From CAZFDT01 sp964518335 (GTDB taxonomy: Bacteria > Planctomycetota > Phycisphaerae > Phycisphaerales > Phycisphaeraceae), in assembly GCA_964518335.1 (NCBI GenBank), contig CAZFDT010000063.1, positions 1-29,734 of the forward strand: a DNA stretch of 29,734 nucleotides, given 5' to 3'. Shown here piece after piece: positions 8,024-16,967 of the stretch. Every line of letters starts with the position of its first letter. The stretch's first letter is position 1. The position numbers and the translations under genes are program-made. Under the pieces are notes generated by a model, which was given only the letters and a program-made list of their open reading frames with translations, was not told where the DNA came from and searched no databases.

Positions 8024-11000
8024 ATGGTCCGCCGCTTCTTCGGATTCGTCTCGGTCATCGTCATCGCGGGGTGGGCTTCATTGACCTGGGCCGTGGATCC
8101 CTACGCGCCGCAGCCGATGGTGCCCAATCCCATCGAGAACACCCGCGACGCCGGCCGCATCGGTGCGATGCAGCCTTTCCCCTCGGAGCCGCACGCGGGC
8201 TATCCCGGCGCCGATGCCAACACCGATCGTCGGCTGTTCGGCTATCCGCAGTTGCTGCCCTATCCGGGTTCGGTCGAGCATTGGCTGGTGTGGAACCCCC
8301 ACTACATCATGCCGATCCCGCCCTACAACTACCGCACGTTGCTGCGCAATTTTCCCGCGCAGGAGATGGACGGCGTCACCGACGCCATGCGTGAACAGTG
8401 GGCCGAGCCGGTCGAGTACGTCATCCGCGGCAGTGAGAGCATCTACCCCGGTGCCAAGCGTCCGCCCGTGCCGGTCGTGCGGCTCAAGCCCGGTGGCAAC
8501 CGCCTGCGCTTCGCGCTCGAGCCGCTGCCCACGGGCATGTACGCCGTGCGCCTGATCGCCGCGATCGAGTCCCAGCACCGCGAGGCGTGGGGCAAGTCGC
8601 CCAACGACGTGATCGTGACGATGACCATTAACGACGGCCCCGCGGGCGAGGTGCGGCATTACGCGCTGCGCCAGCGCGGCACCGACAACTTCTACTCCCT
8701 GGGCGAGTTCTTCTTCCACGTCGAGGACGCCCGTCCCTGGGAAGTCACGCTGGGGCTTCACGCGGACTCGAACATCGATCTGCTGGTGCACAACGTGGAC
8801 GTACATGACATGCTCGCGGAGACCGCCAAGCGGGCGGGCAAGAAGCGTGCGATCCACGTGTCGCGCGAGACGCTCGAAGCCAACTGGGCACGTGAGGAGG
8901 CCGTCGCGGCCCGCGCGCAGCACGAGGCGCGGCTGGCCACGACCAACCCGCCCTCGTCTCTGATCCAGTTGCGCACGCAGCAGCCGGAGCTGTCGGAGGA
9001 AGAGCTCCGTCGGCAGTGGCGCAGCCAGCGCGACGATGCCCTGTGGCACTCGATGCCGCCGAAGAATTTCAACTTCCTCAGCTTCGGCGCGACGCGCATC
9101 AACTCCGAGGGCGATGCCCCGACCCAGGCTAAGCTGCAGGAAGACACCTACCTGCGTCCCGAGCACGACTGGCAGAACGGCGGCTGGTTCCCCGCGCTCA
9201 ACCCGCCGAACCCCAACGATCGCGTGCCCTACTGGTCGTTGGACTATGACGGGCCCTGGCGCATGGTTCAACGGCGCGGCGAGGGCGCGCCGCTCGAGTA
9301 CACCGCCGCAGACCTCCTGGCCCACAAGCCACTGCCCGGGCTGCCGGTCGAGGTGAAGCCTTGGGGCAAGAGCTTCGAGGGCCCTGATGGCAAGCGACCG
9401 CTGCTCTTCCCCATCACGCAGGCCTACAACTCCATGCTCCGCCATGTCCGCGAGCGGGTCGATGGCGGCACCAAGAGTTGGGTCGAGCATGGCGTCAGGG
9501 ACAGCGCTCACGATGCGGCGATCTACCTGGCCCGCCTCGCCTACGATCAGCCCGCGCACAACGAAGCTCACGCGCTCAACGTCCACTTCGCGCCGCGCGG
9601 CGCGCACTTCAACCGGCAGACCCTCGCGCACCAGTCGCGCGTCTCCAACCAGCACGTCAACTGGGAGGAGCTGGCCCAGCGATATGACCAGCTGTTTCCC
9701 TACATCCAGGGCAACCAGGCGCTGGCCGACTCGATCGGCCGGCACATCAAGTGGGTCAAGACCCCCGCCGACGTGATCGCCCTCTTCGACACCTACCTGC
9801 TCCAGTACGGCGCGCGGGAGACCCTGTACTTCCGCTTCTACTACGACCACCAGCACTCGCGCATGCTCGCCAATTTCGCCGCGATGCAGACCGATCCGCA
9901 GATCGCCGAGCCGTGGGTGCAGGCGATGTTCGAGCGGACGTGGGAGTACCCCTTCAGCTACGGCAGCGTCGAAGACTTCATGTACCTTGCCACGCAGCGC
10001 GACGGCACGCAGTCCATCGGCTCGTTCTTCTACGCCAACGGCGGGTCCGCGGCCGGCGCCGCGGCGCCGCTGCTCGACGAGTACATCGCCGACGGCGGCG
10101 ACTCGAAATATCAACTCTCGAACCTCCAGCTCTACCCGCGCATCGGGCAGTTCCCCTTCTGGATTCTCGAGAGCATGGTGGGCGGACTCCATCCGCCACA
10201 GATCGGCGACGTCGGCGGACCCACTACGTCGTACGCGCACTGGTTCTCCGACGGCGGCCCGCCGATGAACCTGGGTTGGCGGTGGTCGAAGGACCCGCGC
10301 TTCGCATGGGTCGTGGCGAACCTGGGCAAGCGCCGGACCGAGACCGACGAGCAGTGGGCCGAGCTGCTGCAGGCCGCGGCGACCATCCACCGCAACCCGT
10401 TCCTCTCCAATCGCACGCGCGTGCTGACGGACTGGGGCGTGATCCTCGAAGGCAACCCCGAAGCGGACGACTACCGATTTCGCCAGGCCGCCCGGCTGCG
10501 CATCGGCGTCGGCGAAGGGCACTCGCACCGGGACTCGCTGGACCTGGGCATCTGGTCCATGGGCCTGACGATGTCGGGCGACATGGGCGCACGCGGCGGC
10601 TACGGCCGGCCGGGCGTCGACAACTCCTACATCCACAACCTCGTCACCATCGACAAGGGGAGTTGGATGGGCCACGCCTGGGCGCGAGAGCTGGCCGACC
10701 TCGACCGGGTGCAGTACACCCACGTCGATACGCTGCGGTCGGAGCATTACTCGCGCCAGGTCGCCGTGATTGAACTCGATCGTGGCCGCGCCTCGGCGCA
10801 GCCGCCCAGTGATGCGCGCCACGACCGTAACACTAGGTATGGCAGCGACATCACCCTGCCCACCGCCTACTTCGTGGACTTCGCCCGCACCACCGGCGGC
10901 GCCGAGCACAGCTACAACTTCCACGGCCCGACGGAAGATCAGCTGCTCACCAACGTCGAGCGGGGCGAGATCAATGACGCCGACCGCAGCTTTCTCAAGG

Positions 11001-12379
11001 ACTATGTGATCGAGGGCGAGCAGTGGGCGGCCGACATCGACCAGGACGTGCTGCAGGCCACCTGGCGCATGGCGCGGGAGCCGATCACATTCGACATCCC
11101 CGGCCGCGGCCAGCGGACGACCCGAGCGCCGGAGCCGGCGATTGCCGGCGTGAACTATGACCCCAACAGCCCGCGGAAATTCCTGCGGGTCCATCTGCCG
11201 GGCCAGCGCGCTCAGCGGCTGCGCTCGGGCGTCCCGGTCTCGGGCGCATCGGACGCTGGGCGCACCGACGGCGACTGGCTGCGCCAACTGCACGTGATCC
11301 GCACGGGCGCGCCGGGCAAGACGTCGAGTCTTTTCGCGGCGGTGTGGGAGCCCTACGCCGGCGAGCCATTCATCACGGAGGTTCGGCTCGAGGGTGACGT
11401 CGCCGACGCCGGCAGCTTCGCGGCGGTGCACGTGCAGACGCGGGCGGGCCATCGTGACCTTGTCTTCTCCGACGCGGTCGCGCCGCAGCCGCGCACGCTG
11501 GCCGGTGGCGAGCAGATCGACGGTAGCTTCGCCTACGTCTCGCACGACGGCGCAGGCCTGCGGCAGGTGTGCCTCGTCGGTGGTCGGGAGCTGCGCCTGC
11601 CGGAGATCAGGATCAAGCCGGCCCGGCGAGCGCACGAAGCGCAGGTGCTGAAGCTCGACTACCTCAACAACACCGCGACGCTCGACCGCGCGTTGCCTGC
11701 GGTGCTGGCGGGCCGGTTCTTTGAAGTGGGTACGGAGGCGAAAGACGGGCGCGGCGCCCGGTGGAGCAACTTCCAGATCGCAGCGAGTGGCAGCGGACGC
11801 GCGGCGGACACGGGCATGGTGGAGTGGCGCAAGGGCGCCGACGGCGGCACCGGTCTGATCGACAGCATCCGGCCGCTGAGCGACGTGATGCAGGACGCGA
11901 ACCAGGCCCGGCATTGGACCACGCGCGGCGCGACGAAGGACGATGTGCTGCTGCAACTGCGTATGGAGACCGGTATGCCCGAGGGTCGCGACCGGCAGGT
12001 CGCCCTGGGCAAGTCGGCCCAAGGGCAGATGATCTCCGCCGATGTGCATGGCCAGACCATCATCGTCAACGCAGCGGACGCCACGCGGCTTGGCTTGGCG
12101 CCGGGCGACCGCGTCCGCCTCTACGAGATCGCCGTGGGCGACACCTTCCGCACGGCCACGCAGGTTGCCATGGCCCGGGAGGACGGCGGGGTCTACCGCC
12201 TCGCCACCGACACGCCCTGCACCGTCAGCGTGCGGGCACGCGCAGCGTGGTCATCGACCGATGGCGGCCAAACGTGGCAGGAGTTGCCGGCCGCGGCGGA
12301 CGACTCCGCGGACCATCGGCAATGGTCGATCAGCGCGGAGCAGGTCACCGTGGGTGCGTTGCGCCTCCGCTGGGAGTAG
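8024..12379 (+). CDS. Giant secreted heparinase II/III-family protein
   Basis: A 1451-residue protein. The ATG at 8024 follows AGAAGGGA (8008-8015) and opens a signal peptide (cleavage near TWA-VD). An earlier in-frame TTG at 7991 lacks a good ribosome site. HSHRDSLDL (residues 833-841) followed by IHNLVTID (870-877) is the heparinase II/III signature: His/Asp metal-site residues and the HN motif of the beta-sandwich. The helical region before it (about 450-820, with FRFYYDHQHSRM near 603) fits an alpha/alpha toroid. VDFARTTGGAEHSYNFHG near 950-970 fits the following beta-sandwich. Known lyases of this family are about 600-770 residues, so this protein has an unusual N-terminal extension of about 350 residues and a C-terminal beta-rich part ending in a WSSTDGGQTWQE segment. 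It likely cleaves an acidic polysaccharide outside the cytoplasm. The substrate is unknown. Confidence 0.75.
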   Translation: MVRRFFGFVSVIVIAGWASLTWAVDPYAPQPMVPNPIENTRDAGRIGAMQPFPSEPHAGYPGADANTDRRLFGYPQLLPYPGSVEHWLVWNPHYIMPIPPYNYRTLLRNFPAQEMDGVTDAMREQWAEPVEYVIRGSESIYPGAKRPPVPVVRLKPGGNRLRFALEPLPTGMYAVRLIAAIESQHREAWGKSPNDVIVTMTINDGPAGEVRHYALRQRGTDNFYSLGEFFFHVEDARPWEVTLGLHADSNIDLLVHNVDVHDMLAETAKRAGKKRAIHVSRETLEANWAREEAVAARAQHEARLATTNPPSSLIQLRTQQPELSEEELRRQWRSQRDDALWHSMPPKNFNFLSFGATRINSEGDAPTQAKLQEDTYLRPEHDWQNGGWFPALNPPNPNDRVPYWSLDYDGPWRMVQRRGEGAPLEYTAADLLAHKPLPGLPVEVKPWGKSFEGPDGKRPLLFPITQAYNSMLRHVRERVDGGTKSWVEHGVRDSAHDAAIYLARLAYDQPAHNEAHALNVHFAPRGAHFNRQTLAHQSRVSNQHVNWEELAQRYDQLFPYIQGNQALADSIGRHIKWVKTPADVIALFDTYLLQYGARETLYFRFYYDHQHSRMLANFAAMQTDPQIAEPWVQAMFERTWEYPFSYGSVEDFMYLATQRDGTQSIGSFFYANGGSAAGAAAPLLDEYIADGGDSKYQLSNLQLYPRIGQFPFWILESMVGGLHPPQIGDVGGPTTSYAHWFSDGGPPMNLGWRWSKDPRFAWVVANLGKRRTETDEQWAELLQAAATIHRNPFLSNRTRVLTDWGVILEGNPEADDYRFRQAARLRIGVGEGHSHRDSLDLGIWSMGLTMSGDMGARGGYGRPGVDNSYIHNLVTIDKGSWMGHAWARELADLDRVQYTHVDTLRSEHYSRQVAVIELDRGRASAQPPSDARHDRNTRYGSDITLPTAYFVDFARTTGGAEHSYNFHGPTEDQLLTNVERGEINDADRSFLKDYVIEGEQWAADIDQDVLQATWRMAREPITFDIPGRGQRTTRAPEPAIAGVNYDPNSPRKFLRVHLPGQRAQRLRSGVPVSGASDAGRTDGDWLRQLHVIRTGAPGKTSSLFAAVWEPYAGEPFITEVRLEGDVADAGSFAAVHVQTRAGHRDLVFSDAVAPQPRTLAGGEQIDGSFAYVSHDGAGLRQVCLVGGRELRLPEIRIKPARRAHEAQVLKLDYLNNTATLDRALPAVLAGRFFEVGTEAKDGRGARWSNFQIAASGSGRAADTGMVEWRKGADGGTGLIDSIRPLSDVMQDANQARHWTTRGATKDDVLLQLRMETGMPEGRDRQVALGKSAQGQMISADVHGQTIIVNAADATRLGLAPGDRVRLYEIAVGDTFRTATQVAMAREDGGVYRLATDTPCTVSVRARAAWSSTDGGQTWQELPAAADDSADHRQWSISAEQVTVGALRLRWE

Positions 12380-12432
12380 GCGGCGCCGGCGCCTGCGGCC
12401 GCGCGTCGTTGACCAGTGCGGTTCGTAGGCCG

Positions 12433-13899
12433 TCAGCGCGCCTCGAAGCGGAACGAGTAGAGCCGTGCGTTGTGCATGCGGAAGCGCAGGTGGACCACGT
12501 CGGGCAGCGCCCGATCGATGGCGATGCGCGTCCACACCTGCGTTGGATCGGCCGTCGGCCGAATGCCGTACGCACAGAGCACCTCGCCGCTCTCGTCGAG
12601 GATTTCCACCGACAGTTTCATGGGCGCGCACTGCGGGCGGGCGTCGAAGGGACAGGCGTTGATGCTCAGCACGTCGCGCTGAGGCGGAAGCGCGAGCGGG
12701 TGGGTCTGCACGACGCCTTCGGTGCCGACGCTGTCGAGGCTGACGAAGCCATCCTCGCGCAGCGTCGCGAGTGCGAACGCGCCGCTGAAGCCCGGCTTGA
12801 TCGCCTCGAAGCCCGGCTGAGCGTGCGGCTCGGCGCGGCCGTTGTAGTGGATCAGCAGCCGGCCGTCGCGCAGGATCGGGGCGTTGAACGTGGGAACGAT
12901 CCAGTACCCGTCAAACTCGCCGTGCTCGCCATTAGGCAAAAACACCTCGCGATCACATAACCGGGTCCAACTTCGTCCATCGCGGCTGCAGCACAGCTGC
13001 GTATCCAGCCGCTGCAGGTGGATGTAGTACACCTCCAAATAGCAGAAGTACATGCTGCGGTACCAGAATGGGTACGCGCCGTAGAACTGCGTCTGCGCAT
13101 GGTCGAAGCGATCCATCTGCAGCACGACGCGGGGATGGCTGTCGCGCGGGTGGTTCCAGTTGGCAAAGTCGGCGGTTTCCTTGTGCACGACTACACGGCT
13201 GTCCACCAGGGGATAGCACCGGCTCCATGCGACGTGCTTGCACTGCACCGGGTCATACCAGTAGCTCATCCGATCACCAAGGTACGTTACCTCATTCTCT
13301 TGCCCCCAGGTCCAGCGCAGACCGTCGGCACTTGTCGCTGGCGTGAGCCCCGCCCACCAGTTGCCGCGAGAGCAGAGCATCTTGTACCGTCGCTGAGGAT
13401 CGGCTTCTGCATGGTCCTTGAGTATGGTGAAATCATCAATCATGTCGTCGATGATGATGTTCGTGCCAGCCACCGCGGCGTATGGCTCCTTGCGCTTGAC
13501 AAAGTCGATCGCATCTTTGCTGTGCGCCAGGCACACGGGGTATTTGCCGTAACCGAACTGCTTGACGAACTCGGACGAGGGCAAGGCATGTTGAGTGGAG
13601 CCCTTGTAGTAGAGGCGGAAACCTTCGTCCTCGGTGACGACACAGCCATACACGCAGGCGTTACCTTCCCAGGCGCGATCGGCCCGAAGAAGCACGTCTC
13701 GCTGCTTGTGGGGCCGATTGAGCCGGCGAAACACCGAAGCTTTGTGCGCAATCAGATGGTCATCAGCGAAAAGCTGACTCTCATGGTCGATGGTAACGGG
13801 CGGCTTCGTCTTCTGAGCGTCGGGAGTCTGGTTACGAGCCAAGAGCGCTGCATCCAGCTTCACCACAGGATCCACAAAAGTTTCGTATTGCTCAGGCAT
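12433..13899 (-). CDS. Five-bladed beta-propeller protein, GH32/GH43-like
   Basis: A 488-residue protein. The ATG at 13899 is supported by AAGGAG seven bases upstream; the 39 codons open before it are rejected. The early segment SQLFADDHLIAHK, then RRLNRPHK and AWEGNACVYG, matches a planctomycete-rich family annotated as glycosyl hydrolase 32-like: an LF-DD-LI opening, a PxK motif and a WE motif before the first blade. Repeated blade-like pieces such as GFRLYYKGST, RYKMLCSRG, GLTPATSADGLRW and LCCSRDGRSW support a five-bladed propeller. No signal peptide is evident, so it may be cytoplasmic. It is convergent with the heparinase gene, 53 bp away. The catalytic acids could not be assigned with certainty, so hydrolase activity is inferred. 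Confidence 0.65.
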   Translation of the reverse strand: MPEQYETFVDPVVKLDAALLARNQTPDAQKTKPPVTIDHESQLFADDHLIAHKASVFRRLNRPHKQRDVLLRADRAWEGNACVYGCVVTEDEGFRLYYKGSTQHALPSSEFVKQFGYGKYPVCLAHSKDAIDFVKRKEPYAAVAGTNIIIDDMIDDFTILKDHAEADPQRRYKMLCSRGNWWAGLTPATSADGLRWTWGQENEVTYLGDRMSYWYDPVQCKHVAWSRCYPLVDSRVVVHKETADFANWNHPRDSHPRVVLQMDRFDHAQTQFYGAYPFWYRSMYFCYLEVYYIHLQRLDTQLCCSRDGRSWTRLCDREVFLPNGEHGEFDGYWIVPTFNAPILRDGRLLIHYNGRAEPHAQPGFEAIKPGFSGAFALATLREDGFVSLDSVGTEGVVQTHPLALPPQRDVLSINACPFDARPQCAPMKLSVEILDESGEVLCAYGIRPTADPTQVWTRIAIDRALPDVVHLRFRMHNARLYSFRFEAR

Positions 13900-14981
13900 A
13901 GAGACTCCTTGAAACGTCGCACTCCGCAGTTCGCGCCGCCAACCCGAGCGACAAGTGCGCCGTTGGCGGAATGTCCACTCAGGCCCCTCAACGAATCTTC
14001 CGAAGGTGACTGACACACGGGGTGAATCCGTGCATGTCGATCATCCGCCTGCTCGTTGGCCAGGTTACATGGGGTTGTGCCAACACGTTAAGCGAGCCGT
14101 GTTGATGAGCGATCGGGATGCTGACGGGTGAGCCATCACACACGCCTCGAAGCAGCGGATCGACATCAACATGCTCCGGAGCGCGAAGCTGGTCGTCATC
14201 GTCGGTATTGAGAAGGCTGCGAAGATCGACTGCGACGTGCCTCGCTGTGCTCCGCCTGAAAACCACCTGTCGGGCGAGGTCGGACTCGTGCTTTTTGCGG
14301 TGGATATTGGTGACATGGCAGATGATCCCAACAGCACAGTGCTTGATGCTGGGGTTGGCCTTTCCGCCGGCCCCGCCCAGCAGCCCGATCGTGTCCTCCG
14401 AGACGATGGAGCAAGACCCTGAGAGGACGATGATCAGGACACAGGGGTCATCGAGGGCGCCGGCGCCGCCTCGAGCGGCAGCCTTACCTGTTGGCGAGGC
14501 GCTCCCAGCATGTTGCGCACCGGCATTTGAGGTGACCAAACTCGCCTTGGGCAGCTCTGGAGATGCCGCGCGCAGAGACAGCTGCCAACCTCCATCTGAA
14601 ACCGCCGACGCGCGCCTCATTCACCCACCTTCCAGTGCCGATCAATGGCGATATCCGACTGTTGATGCCAAGTTATCTTGTGCTTGACACCTATGCAAGT
14701 ACATATATATAATAAGATACGGCAGGAATAAGACATGTAGTCCCAACACGAAAGGCTGTGCGGTCGAGTGCTTACGCTTGCTGAACCTGAGGGGTGGCAT
14801 TCTGTCGAATGCGGTGACCGGCTTGGGTGGGGGAGGGCCATGAGTGAAACCCCTAGCGCTTGTAGATTGTGATGACGTCCTGTCTTGGTGCAGGCGTATG
14901 TTTTTCGGTGAACTTTGTCGATACCTTGCGTAGTTTCAGGTCGTAGGGCTATCTTCACAGATACCTCGAAAGGCCACCACA
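13900..14981. other. Long intergenic region; possible decayed gene plus regulator leader
   Basis: This 1082-bp gap holds overlapping frames on both strands. The longest, on the minus strand (13988-14620, 210 codons), has no ribosome site and no recognisable domain, and pieces that look protein-like sit in different frames, so a degraded gene is possible. The right third holds a good plus-strand promoter (14684-14713) and a leader of about 260 nt before the regulator. I see no known riboswitch or RNA gene in that leader. Confidence 0.45.
14684..14713 (+). promoter_or_regulatory. Sigma70-type promoter of the GntR-LacI regulator
   Basis: TTGACA (14684-14689) and TATAAT (14708-14713) are both perfect boxes, separated by 18 bp. 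They direct transcription toward the regulator gene with an unusually long leader of about 260 nt. The spacer contains GTACATATATA, which loosely resembles the AATACATA arm of the shared operator element, so autoregulation is possible but unproven. Confidence 0.65.
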
Positions 14982-16178
14982 TTGACGCAACCTCAAATGC
15001 AACAACTTCCGAAGTATGAGCAGATCAAGCGACACGTGATCCATCAGATTGTGGCCCGTCGCTGGGATCGGAGCAAGCCCCTGCCATCGGATGCCCGGTT
15101 AGGGAAGCAGTTCAGCGTGAGCCGACCCACGTTGATCCGCGCCATGCAGGAGTTGGCGCGGGAAGGTTACGTGCGGCGGGAAAAGGGCCGGGGCACGTTT
15201 GTTGATGACCGCTTCATGGCCAGCCAGGCAAATCGGTCCTCCCGGCGGGTGGACTTTTTCATTTCAGATGATGTCGCACGTGCGATTGGCGAGGATCGTC
15301 TGATTCTGACATCGTTGGAGGCAGGCATTGCGGAAGAGGCACGTGCGCAGAATGCAGTCGTGCATCGTCACGAGGTGTCGGTGAACGCCACCGTGAATGA
15401 CCTTCGCCAACAGTTCGCGGATCTGCCGTTGGAAACGGCCGTGGTTCTGGAGCCGATCTGGATGCCGCAGATCCTCGGGTTTCTCCGAAGCGTGCGCTGC
15501 CCGTTTTGGATCGCCAACGAAATGGTGAATGAGGAAAACTGCGTGGTCATAGACCAGGTACGCGCGTGCTATCTGGCGACACGGTGCCTGCTCGAGGAAG
15601 GTCGGCGACACATCGCGCTGATCAATGATTGCGAATCACGCTACTGGGGCTTCACCGCGCGGCGACTGGGCTACGAACGGGCGCTTGCCGAGGCGGGCCT
15701 GGAAATCGACAGGCGCGTCATGCTCAATCGATCCATGAAGGACACTCCGTTGAGCAGCGAATCGGGCCGCATGATGATGAGCCAATTGCTTGACAAGATG
15801 AAGCGGGACGACGTCCAGGTCGATGGCGTCATTTGTACCGATGATCGCAAGGCCATCGGCGCCATGGCCGCCGCACGCGAAGCGGGCTTGCGCATACCGG
15901 ATGATCTGGCATTCGTGGGGATCGACGACAACCTCGCCGAACGAGCCGACCCGCCTCTCACGTCGGTACATCTGCCTGTGGAGGAAGTCGGGCGCTTGGC
16001 CATGGCGCACGCGGTGGCGCCCCAGGGTAGCGAGTCCAAAATCCGTCGCCCCACCGTTCACGTAGTGGTCGCGCCCTACCTGGTTCTGCGCGAAACCGGC
16101 GGCGTACCTCTGTCTAACCGTGAATTGGCCGTTGCCGTCTCGATGGACACATCGTCCATGCTGTCGCATACGTTGTGA
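14982..16178 (+). CDS. GntR-type HTH / LacI-type sensor transcriptional regulator (AraR-like architecture)
   Basis: A 398-residue protein. Residues 10-76 form a GntR winged helix: LPKYEQIKRHV, LPSDARLGKQFSVSRPTLIRA and GYVRREKGRGTFV. Residues about 90-360 look like a periplasmic-binding-protein-like sugar sensor of the LacI class, including HIALINDCESRYWG, a VDGVICTDD segment, LRIPDDLAFVGIDDN and the LTSVHLPVEEVGRLA ending. This combination is that of AraR-like regulators, which release DNA when a sugar binds. The TTG at 14982 is preferred because GAAAGG lies about nine bases upstream; the ATG at 14997 has no ribosome site. It sits between CAZyme-like and PEP-CTERM genes, so it probably controls this locus in response to a glycan-derived sugar (inference). 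Confidence 0.85.
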   Translation: MTQPQMQQLPKYEQIKRHVIHQIVARRWDRSKPLPSDARLGKQFSVSRPTLIRAMQELAREGYVRREKGRGTFVDDRFMASQANRSSRRVDFFISDDVARAIGEDRLILTSLEAGIAEEARAQNAVVHRHEVSVNATVNDLRQQFADLPLETAVVLEPIWMPQILGFLRSVRCPFWIANEMVNEENCVVIDQVRACYLATRCLLEEGRRHIALINDCESRYWGFTARRLGYERALAEAGLEIDRRVMLNRSMKDTPLSSESGRMMMSQLLDKMKRDDVQVDGVICTDDRKAIGAMAAAREAGLRIPDDLAFVGIDDNLAERADPPLTSVHLPVEEVGRLAMAHAVAPQGSESKIRRPTVHVVVAPYLVLRETGGVPLSNRELAVAVSMDTSSMLSHTL

Positions 16179-16710
16179 TCCGCAGCGCGATTCGCCGCCA
16201 TTTGCCCCCCCCCGGTACCGCTACCAACGTCGTCTGCAGCGCAGCCCAGCGGTAGCGCAGAGGAGCATCGCAGCAGACAGCTCGGCGGCGATGCAACCCC
16301 CGGAAGTGGACCATCGATTCGTAGCTGACCACCCGCAATACCGGATCGACGAAGCGACACGGCCGGATTTCGCTGGTGGGCGTCAACGCGGCTTGGGCCT
16401 GCGCGAACAAGCCGATCGGCCACTGCCGGATCGTGCCGTGAATACGCACGTTGGCCACCTGATCGAGCCACTGCAACGCACGCGTGCTTCGATCATCCAC
16501 GTCGTGGAACTCGCGGCCGGGCGGCGCTCCGTCAGCGGTGACGCACCCCATCAGAGCAGACCGCCGGAATGAACCTCATACGCCATCCCCCACGAAGGAG
16601 AGGAAGCACCACACCATCCAACCCAGGGGGGTCAATTCCTTGTGACCGTTCAAGGGTCATTCTGAAATAATCGTTCACACGGCGAACCTTCACCCCGTGG
16701 AGACGCTGCC

Positions 16711-16858
16711 ATGAAATCGCCTGCCATTCAAGCCAGTCGCTCCCCCCGAGTGCGCGACGAGATGGCTAGACAACAGCAACAGGTCCCCCGACGTCAGCAA
16801 GGGCCGGGTGTACGACAAGCTCGATAGGCTGCTGTTTGTCGTCTGCGACGATGGCTGA
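16711..16858 (+). pseudogene. Possible frameshifted small gene
   Basis: An ATG at 16711 has GGAGAC a short distance upstream and opens a frame reading SPRVRDEMAR before turning low-complexity (QQQQ). In another frame the same stretch continues as NSNRSPDVSKGRVYDKLD and RLLFVVCDDG, then a stop at 16856-16858. A single indel near 16770 would join the two into a protein of about 49 residues. The second part looks like real protein sequence, but no family was recognised. It may be the remnant of a larger gene. Confidence 0.25.
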
Positions 16859-16886
16859 TAGTCCGGGTGTCAGGTCCGATGCGACA

Positions 16887-16920
16887 ATAAAAGAACCCCG
16901 CAGCATTCAGCCTGCGGGGT
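16887..16920 (-). terminator. Rho-independent terminator of the small PEP-CTERM gene
   Basis: ACCCCGCA (16895-16902) and TGCGGGGT (16913-16920) form a perfect GC-rich stem. On the minus strand it is followed by TCTTTTATT, and it lies about 50 bp after the stop of the PEP-CTERM gene ending at 16968. Its shape and T tract are typical of an intrinsic terminator. Confidence 0.85.
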
Positions 16921-16967
16921 CTTGGCTCAACTAACCCGGATGAGCCTATCATGACTGGCGTCTGCGT

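Larger units (their letters stand above)
16179..16967. other. Intergenic region with a possible broken small gene
   Basis: This 789-bp region has no convincing intact gene. Overlapping frames from 16114 to 16572 look like noise. At 16711-16858 there are protein-like pieces in two frames (see the pseudogene entry). At 16630-16659 the half-sites GGTCA, TGACC and GGTCA alternate with 7-8 bp spacing, so the middle arm could pair with either neighbour. The right end holds the terminator of the minus-strand PEP-CTERM gene. Confidence 0.45.

Noticed and set aside
8078..12049. A 1323-codon open frame on the minus strand
   Set aside because: It is the antisense of the heparinase-like gene. The frame is open because of high GC at third codon positions, it has no ribosome site, and its protein is rich in Arg, Val and Gly without domains.
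12383..12400. GC palindromes (GGCGCC repeats) between convergent genes as a terminator
   Set aside because: The pairing is ambiguous and no T tract follows on either strand.
13988..14620. A 210-codon minus-strand frame
   Set aside because: It has no ribosome site or recognisable domain, and overlapping frames of similar length run on the other strand. It is kept only as a possible decayed region.
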